DNA from: UBA1124 sp963933095
GTDB taxonomy: Bacteria; Pseudomonadota; Gammaproteobacteria; Pseudomonadales; Cellvibrionaceae
DNA length: 18,966 nt
Reading direction: 5' to 3'
Assembly (NCBI GenBank): GCA_963933095.1
Contig: CAWVSV010000047.1
Span: forward strand, 1-18,966
The notes under the pieces: generated by a model
What the model saw: the letters and a program-made list of their open reading frames with translations, nothing else
The model's database searches: none
What the model was told of the DNA's origin: nothing
In this document: piece after piece, positions 15,466-18,966 of the stretch
How positions within the stretch are numbered: the first letter of the stretch is position 1
Layout of the letters: every line of letters begins with the position of its first letter
Program-made: the position numbers and the translations under genes

Positions 15466-15660
15466 TTAACTTTTTAGCTCTTCCCCTAATGGCTGCAGAT
15501 AGCTTCCTGGTGCCAATACTTTAATCTGGTAACCTTTTTGTTGTGGGAATGCCCCTGCATAGTGGCGAAGTAGTGACTGCAGGGTGGTGTCATTACAGTC
15601 TAGTACACGGTAGTGTGGCAGTTCACCGCTTTTCTCTACTACTACTAAGTGTTTTTGCAT
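15466..15660 (-). CDS. Small hypothetical protein, 64 aa
   Basis: I do not recognise the family. The start ATG 15660 is set by an excellent Shine-Dalgarno sequence, GAGGAGGG (15668-15675 on the minus strand), 7 nt upstream; a longer frame from 15681 would place that element inside the gene. The product starts MQKHLVVVEKSGELPHYRVLD, has a predicted mix of beta strands and helix, no signal peptide and no cysteine pair, and ends in a charged tail. It is divergent from dnaX with about 130 nt between the starts. The strong ribosome binding site and coding-like codon use make it likely to be real. Confidence 0.7.
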   Translation of the reverse strand: MQKHLVVVEKSGELPHYRVLDCNDTTLQSLLRHYAGAFPQQKGYQIKVLAPGSYLQPLGEELKS

Positions 15661-15725
15661 TGCTAGGCCCTCCTCGGACATCCCTACTTTTAGCCTAGAA
15701 GGGCAACTCTTTGCTGGCTAATAGA

Positions 15726-15756
15726 TTGGAGTTCTAATAGGGCGCTGGGATATAAT
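15726..15756 (+). promoter_or_regulatory. Probable dnaX promoter
   Basis: A perfect -10 hexamer TATAAT (15751-15756) lies 35 nt upstream of the dnaX start and is followed by a CGCGG discriminator. The best -35 is weak, TTGGAG at 15726-15731, with a long 19-bp spacer. Confidence 0.5.
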
Positions 15757-15791
15757 CGCGGCTAAATCTGTATATGACAATTGGATCTGGC

Positions 15792-17789
15792 ATGAGCTAT
15801 CAAGTACTGGCGAGAAAGTGGCGACCGCGAACCTTCCGAGAAATGGTCGGGCAGGAACATGTGCTGCAGGCCTTGATTAATGCGCTGGATCACAACCGTC
15901 TCCACCACGCGTATCTATTTACCGGAACACGCGGCGTGGGTAAAACTACTATTGCTCGTATTCTCGCCAAGTGTTTAAACTGCGAAGCAGGCGTTAGTTC
16001 TGAACCCTGTGGCCAGTGCTCGGCTTGTGTCGAACTTGCCGAAGGGCGCTTTATAGACTTAATTGAAGTGGATGCGGCCTCGCGCACCAAAGTAGAAGAT
16101 ACTCGCGAGTTGCTAGAGAACGTCCAATATGCCCCCACACGAGGCCGCTACAAGGTGTACTTGATCGATGAGGTACACATGCTCTCCAACAGTAGTTTTA
16201 ATGCCCTGTTGAAAACTTTGGAGGAGCCGCCACCGCATGTGAAATTCTTGCTCGCCACCACCGACCCACAAAAACTTCCTGTAACCGTGCTGTCGCGCTG
16301 CCTGCAGTTTAATCTTAAAAACATGAATCCCGAGCGCATTGTTTCGCACCTGCAGTACGTATTGGGCGAAGAAATGGTTCCGTTTGAAGATTCTGCTCTG
16401 TGGCAGCTGGGTCGCTCCGCCGACGGTTCAATGCGCGACGCTCTAAGCCTCACAGATCAGGCTATTGCTTTTGGTCGCGGAAAAATAACCGAGGCCGAAG
16501 TACGCACCATGCTCGGTACCATCGATTTAACGTTGGTATACAGTATTCTTGAGGCGTTGGCCTCGCTGAACGGTAAAGAAGTTTTAGACGCCGTTCAACG
16601 TTTGTCGGAACATGCGCCAGATTACAGTGGCGCGCTGGCGGAATTGTTATCGGTATTGCACCGCATTGCCATAGGCCAAGCACTGCCTGAGGCGGTAGAT
16701 AACAGCAGTGGCGATCGTGATCAGGTGCTGGCCCTGGCGCAAAAGCTTGCCGCTGAAGATGTGCAGTTGTTCTATCAGACCGCGCTGCTTGGCCGCCGCG
16801 ATTTACCGCTGGCCCCCGACCCTCGCTCCGGTTTTGAAATGGTGCTGCTGCGCATGCTCGCTTTTAAGCCTAAGGGTGTGCATGAGGTTCCCACTCAGGC
16901 TCTGGGCGCGCCAGCTGAACCTTCTCCGCCAGCCGAGCAACCAAAGGCCAGTGCAGCGTCGGTGGCAGTAGCTCCAGTGCCTGCAGTTATACAGCAAGCG
17001 CCTGCAGCGCCGATGCCTTGGGACGAACAAACCGCAGCACCACAGCCGTTGCCGCCAGCCGCGGTAGAGTCGCCTGCACAGGAGACGCCTACTGACTATC
17101 AGCAACAGTCTGTCCATCAGCAAGCACAGCAGCCCAACGTTGAATACGCGGAGCAAGTTCCACTAAAAAAGATTAATGCCGCACTGGCAAACACTGGTGC
17201 GGCAGCGGCTCTGGAGGCATTAAATTCAACGTCCGTTGCGATCGTACAGGCCCCTGTTATTGAGACGGTGACCTCAGACATAGTAGCGCCAATTATAGAG
17301 GTAGTGGCTAAGCCTGTATTAGAGGCGTTAGTGCCAGCTGCGGTTGCTATTGTGTCTGCCGAATCAGCCGTCGCTTATACTGATCAGCGTATTTCTCTGG
17401 ATCAATTACAGCCTCAACATTGGCCGCAAGTTTATTTGGCGCTGGGGGTGGGTGGTGTTTTACAATCGACCGTGGCGAACTGTTTACTGGTGGGGCGTGA
17501 GGGCAGCTTGCTGCAGTTTGTGTTGGATGAGAATAACAGCACGCTCTATGACCCTTCGCACCAAGTGCGTCTGGCCGATATGTTAACCCAATATTTTATC
17601 GAGCCGATTCAGGTACAAATTGAATTCGGCCAGTTAACGACCGAAACTCCGTCGATGATCGCGATTCGCGGCCGTCGCGAGCGCCTGCATAAAGCACTGC
17701 AGGATATGCGTAGCGATCCTGTTGTGCAGCAGTTGGTAGAGCATTTCGATGCCGTATTGGCTGAAGAAAGTGTGCAGCCAGTCGATTAA
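15792..17789 (+). CDS. dnaX: DNA polymerase III tau subunit (and predicted gamma)
   Basis: This is the clamp-loader ATPase that also links polymerase and helicase. The 665-aa protein shows Walker A GTRGVGKT (45-52), the zinc-binding cysteines 64, 73, 76 and 79 at the same positions as in E. coli, Walker B DEVH (126-129), the arginine-finger motif SRC and sensor 2 in GSMRDALS. After about residue 370 comes a Pro/Ala/Gln-rich linker, then the tau-specific C-terminus. ATG 15792 (MSYQVLARKW) matches the E. coli start and has GGA 7 nt upstream; an ATG 18 nt earlier is less likely. A -1 frameshift cassette at 17150-17203 should yield a gamma form of about 461 aa. It heads an operon with ybaB and recR. 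Confidence 0.97.
   Translation: MSYQVLARKWRPRTFREMVGQEHVLQALINALDHNRLHHAYLFTGTRGVGKTTIARILAKCLNCEAGVSSEPCGQCSACVELAEGRFIDLIEVDAASRTKVEDTRELLENVQYAPTRGRYKVYLIDEVHMLSNSSFNALLKTLEEPPPHVKFLLATTDPQKLPVTVLSRCLQFNLKNMNPERIVSHLQYVLGEEMVPFEDSALWQLGRSADGSMRDALSLTDQAIAFGRGKITEAEVRTMLGTIDLTLVYSILEALASLNGKEVLDAVQRLSEHAPDYSGALAELLSVLHRIAIGQALPEAVDNSSGDRDQVLALAQKLAAEDVQLFYQTALLGRRDLPLAPDPRSGFEMVLLRMLAFKPKGVHEVPTQALGAPAEPSPPAEQPKASAASVAVAPVPAVIQQAPAAPMPWDEQTAAPQPLPPAAVESPAQETPTDYQQQSVHQQAQQPNVEYAEQVPLKKINAALANTGAAAALEALNSTSVAIVQAPVIETVTSDIVAPIIEVVAKPVLEALVPAAVAIVSAESAVAYTDQRISLDQLQPQHWPQVYLALGVGGVLQSTVANCLLVGREGSLLQFVLDENNSTLYDPSHQVRLADMLTQYFIEPIQVQIEFGQLTTETPSMIAIRGRRERLHKALQDMRSDPVVQQLVEHFDAVLAEESVQPVD
17150..17203 (+). 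promoter_or_regulatory. Programmed -1 ribosomal frameshift signal in dnaX
   Basis: The slippery heptamer A-AAA-AAG (17165-17171) is in the correct phase (CTA AAA AAG). An SD-like GGAG (17150-17153) lies 11 nt upstream, and a 10-bp hairpin (17178-17187 with 17194-17203, loop CAAACA, two G-U pairs) starts 6 nt downstream. After a -1 slip the next codons are GAT TAA, so the product ends one residue past the slip site. All parts match the E. coli dnaX arrangement. Confidence 0.88.
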
Positions 17790-17827
17790 CACCCAACAAT
17801 TTATTTAAATATAAAAGAGTGAACGCT

Positions 17828-18148
17828 ATGCAAGGTATTGGCGACCTGATGAAACAGGCCAAACAAATGCAAGATAATATGCAAAAAATGCAAGCTGAAT
17901 TAGCCAGTGCCGAAGTACAGGGCGAGTCTGGTGCGGGCTTGGTAAAGGTGACAATGACCGGTCGTCACGATGTTAAACGCGTGCAAATAGACGACAGCTT
18001 GCTGTCCGAAGATAAAGAAATGCTGGAAGACTTATTGGCCGCTGCGGTTAACGATGCGGTGCGCAAGGTCGAGTCATTTAATAAAGACAAAATGTCTGAT
18101 ATCACTGGCGGTATGAATATTCCCGCCGATTTTAAAATGCCTTTTTAG
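17828..18148 (+). CDS. ybaB: YbaB/EbfC family nucleoid-associated protein
   Basis: This is a small dimeric DNA-binding protein found next to dnaX and recR in many bacteria. The 106-aa product has the usual N-terminal amphipathic helix rich in Met and Gln (GIGDLMKQAKQMQDNMQKMQ), then GLVKVTMTGRHDVKRVQID, then an acidic helix (LEDLLAAAVNDAVRKV) and the Gly/Met-rich C-terminus ending in FKMPF. ATG 17828 is chosen over an in-frame GTG at 17819 because homologues begin near the helix and GAGTGA lies 5 nt upstream. It follows dnaX by 38 nt and precedes recR by 16 nt. Confidence 0.95.
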   Translation: MQGIGDLMKQAKQMQDNMQKMQAELASAEVQGESGAGLVKVTMTGRHDVKRVQIDDSLLSEDKEMLEDLLAAAVNDAVRKVESFNKDKMSDITGGMNIPADFKMPF

Positions 18149-18164
18149 GATAATAACTTAATAC

Positions 18165-18758
18165 ATGTTTAGTCCCTTAGTTGATGAGTTGATCAGTGCT
18201 CTGCGGGTGCTGCCAGGTGTTGGGCCAAAATCGGCCCAGCGAATGGCTCTGCACCTGCTAGAACGTGAGCGCCCGGGTGCCGAGCGTTTGGCCAAGAGCT
18301 TAGAAGTTTGTGTTGAACGGGTAGGTCGCTGCCAGCGCTGCCGTACACTTACGGAAGAGCCTATCTGTGGCACCTGTAGCAATATGCGGCGCGATGGCTC
18401 GCTGCTCTGCGTAGTGGAGACCCCAGCTGATATTTTGGCTATCGAGCAGGCCGGCTACTATCAGGGTAAATACTTTGTCCTGCTTGGCCACCTGTCCCCC
18501 ATTGATGGCATAGGTCCAAGTGATATTGGTATTGATCAGCTGGTGACGATACTGCAAGGGGATGACATTAAAGAGTTGATTTTGGCCACTAATCCCACGG
18601 TTGAAGGTGAGGCGACGGCACACTACATTGGCGAGCGCGCTAAACCTTTAGGTGTGATTGTATCGCGCATCGCTCACGGCGTTCCGCTAGGGGGCGAGCT
18701 CGAATACATAGATGGCGGTACACTTGCACACGCTTTTTCTTCAAGAAGAATTCTATGA
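18165..18758 (+). CDS. recR: Recombination mediator protein RecR
   Basis: RecR acts with RecO/RecF in loading RecA on gapped DNA. The 197-aa product has the helix-hairpin-helix LPGVGPKSAQRMA (16-28), a zinc finger with Cys56, Cys59, Cys68 and Cys71, and a Toprim domain starting with LCVVETPADILAIE and containing VLLGHLSPIDGIGP. The C-terminus contains SRIAHGVPLGGELEYID, highly conserved in RecR. Its stop codon overlaps the ATG of the following small frame as ATGA (18755-18758), implying translational coupling. Confidence 0.97.
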   Translation: MFSPLVDELISALRVLPGVGPKSAQRMALHLLERERPGAERLAKSLEVCVERVGRCQRCRTLTEEPICGTCSNMRRDGSLLCVVETPADILAIEQAGYYQGKYFVLLGHLSPIDGIGPSDIGIDQLVTILQGDDIKELILATNPTVEGEATAHYIGERAKPLGVIVSRIAHGVPLGGELEYIDGGTLAHAFSSRRIL

Positions 18759-18907
18759 GTATTTCTTTAGAGCCCATCTGGGTCGATTGTAATGATGTAT
18801 TAGCTGAACTCTGCGATGTTTGGAGCCAGCAGGCGGCAATAGCCGTTGATACTGCTGACCTTGTGAAGAGCTGCGGGTATCTACTTTTTGCCAAAGGGGA
18901 GCGCTAG
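18755..18907 (+). CDS. 50-aa frame resembling the RNase D N-terminus, truncated
   Basis: The frame starts at the ATGA overlap with recR and ends at TAG 18905-18907. Its first 33 residues read like the start of RNase D (SLEPIWVDCNDVLAELC, then a Trp and AVDT), reaching the first acidic motif, where RNase D would continue DTEF. Here the text becomes DTADLVKSC and stops 17 residues later, so no exonuclease domain can be made. The last codons provide a strong GGGGAG Shine-Dalgarno element for the next start, a GTG overlapping this stop. It may be a retained small protein, a translational-coupling leader, or a remnant of a duplicated rnd gene. Confidence 0.6.
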   Translation: MSISLEPIWVDCNDVLAELCDVWSQQAAIAVDTADLVKSCGYLLFAKGER

Positions 18908-18966
18908 TGTCTATTTCACTTGAACCCATCTGGGTCGACAATAATGACATATTGGCGGAACTCTGC
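18907..18966 (+). CDS. rnd: Probable ribonuclease D, 5' end only
   Basis: GTG 18907 overlaps the preceding TAG by one base and has GGGGAG five nt upstream, so initiation here is well supported. Only 20 codons are in the window, reading (V/M)SISLEPIWVDNNDILAEL plus Cys. They match the preceding small frame at 18 of 20 residues when the start codon counts as Met. The pattern W-V-D...L-A-E-L-C fits the start of RNase D, a 3'-5' exonuclease for tRNA maturation. The assignment is provisional because the catalytic DEDD region lies beyond the window edge. Confidence 0.55.
   Translation, partial: MSISLEPIWVDNNDILAELC

Noticed and set aside
16803..17156. Minus-strand 117-codon Arg/Leu/Cys-rich open frame
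   Set aside because: It is the antisense of the Pro/Ala/Gln-rich dnaX linker, whose biased composition keeps the opposite frame open.

Overview
The window is chromosomal DNA from a gammaproteobacterium, most likely a marine member of the Pseudomonadales/Cellvibrionales group. The assignment rests on gene content: an Escherichia-type AlaA, a YadG/YadH transporter beside a PA2817-type protein, the long form of QueF, a tandem QueD-like protein also seen in Pseudomonas relatives, MetR, and the dnaX-ybaB-recR order followed by what looks like the start of RNase D. No phage, integrase, transposase, CRISPR array or defence island is visible. Most of the window is housekeeping core genome.

Layout, left to right. 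Positions 1-3582: the 3' part of pdxB (vitamin B6), an ATP-NAD kinase-family gene, a class I methyltransferase of the RlmI/RlmK type whose start lies in a degenerate 17-nt tandem repeat, and a convergent unidentified gene overlapping it by 30 nt. Positions 3678-4892: alaA on the minus strand. Positions 4893-5846: a gene-poor stretch with what looks like a decayed minus-strand gene, ending in a strong stable-RNA promoter. Positions 5847-6365: a tRNA-Glu/tRNA-Gly pair present twice, closed by an intrinsic terminator. Positions 6411-9524: a PA2817-family gene divergent from yadG-yadH-queF. Positions 9541-10941: a membrane-bound class III nucleotide cyclase.

Positions 10942-11524 carry no convincing gene but hold a perfect 16-bp palindrome. 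Then come a YdjA-type nitroreductase, tRNA-Ser(GGA) with its terminator, and a two-domain QueD-like protein. The next block has metR behind a clear MetR operator, a convergent twin-CBS protein, the 4.5S SRP RNA gene, and a 64-aa protein with a very strong Shine-Dalgarno sequence. The window ends with the dnaX-ybaB-recR operon running into an rnd-like 5' end that is present twice.

Functional links: QueF, and probably the QueD-like protein, belong to the preQ0/queuosine and pterin-type pathways. The dnaX operon supplies the clamp loader and recombinational repair mediators. dnaX carries a full programmed -1 frameshift cassette (slippery heptamer, upstream SD-like element, downstream hairpin, immediate -1 stop), predicting a short gamma form as in E. 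coli.

I did not find a large undescribed system. The observations most worth following are the duplicated rnd-like N-terminus with mostly synonymous divergence, the complementary half active sites in the QueD-like fusion, the dnaX recoding cassette, the tandem repeat at the 2156/2170 gene junction, and the decayed gene near 5070-5437.
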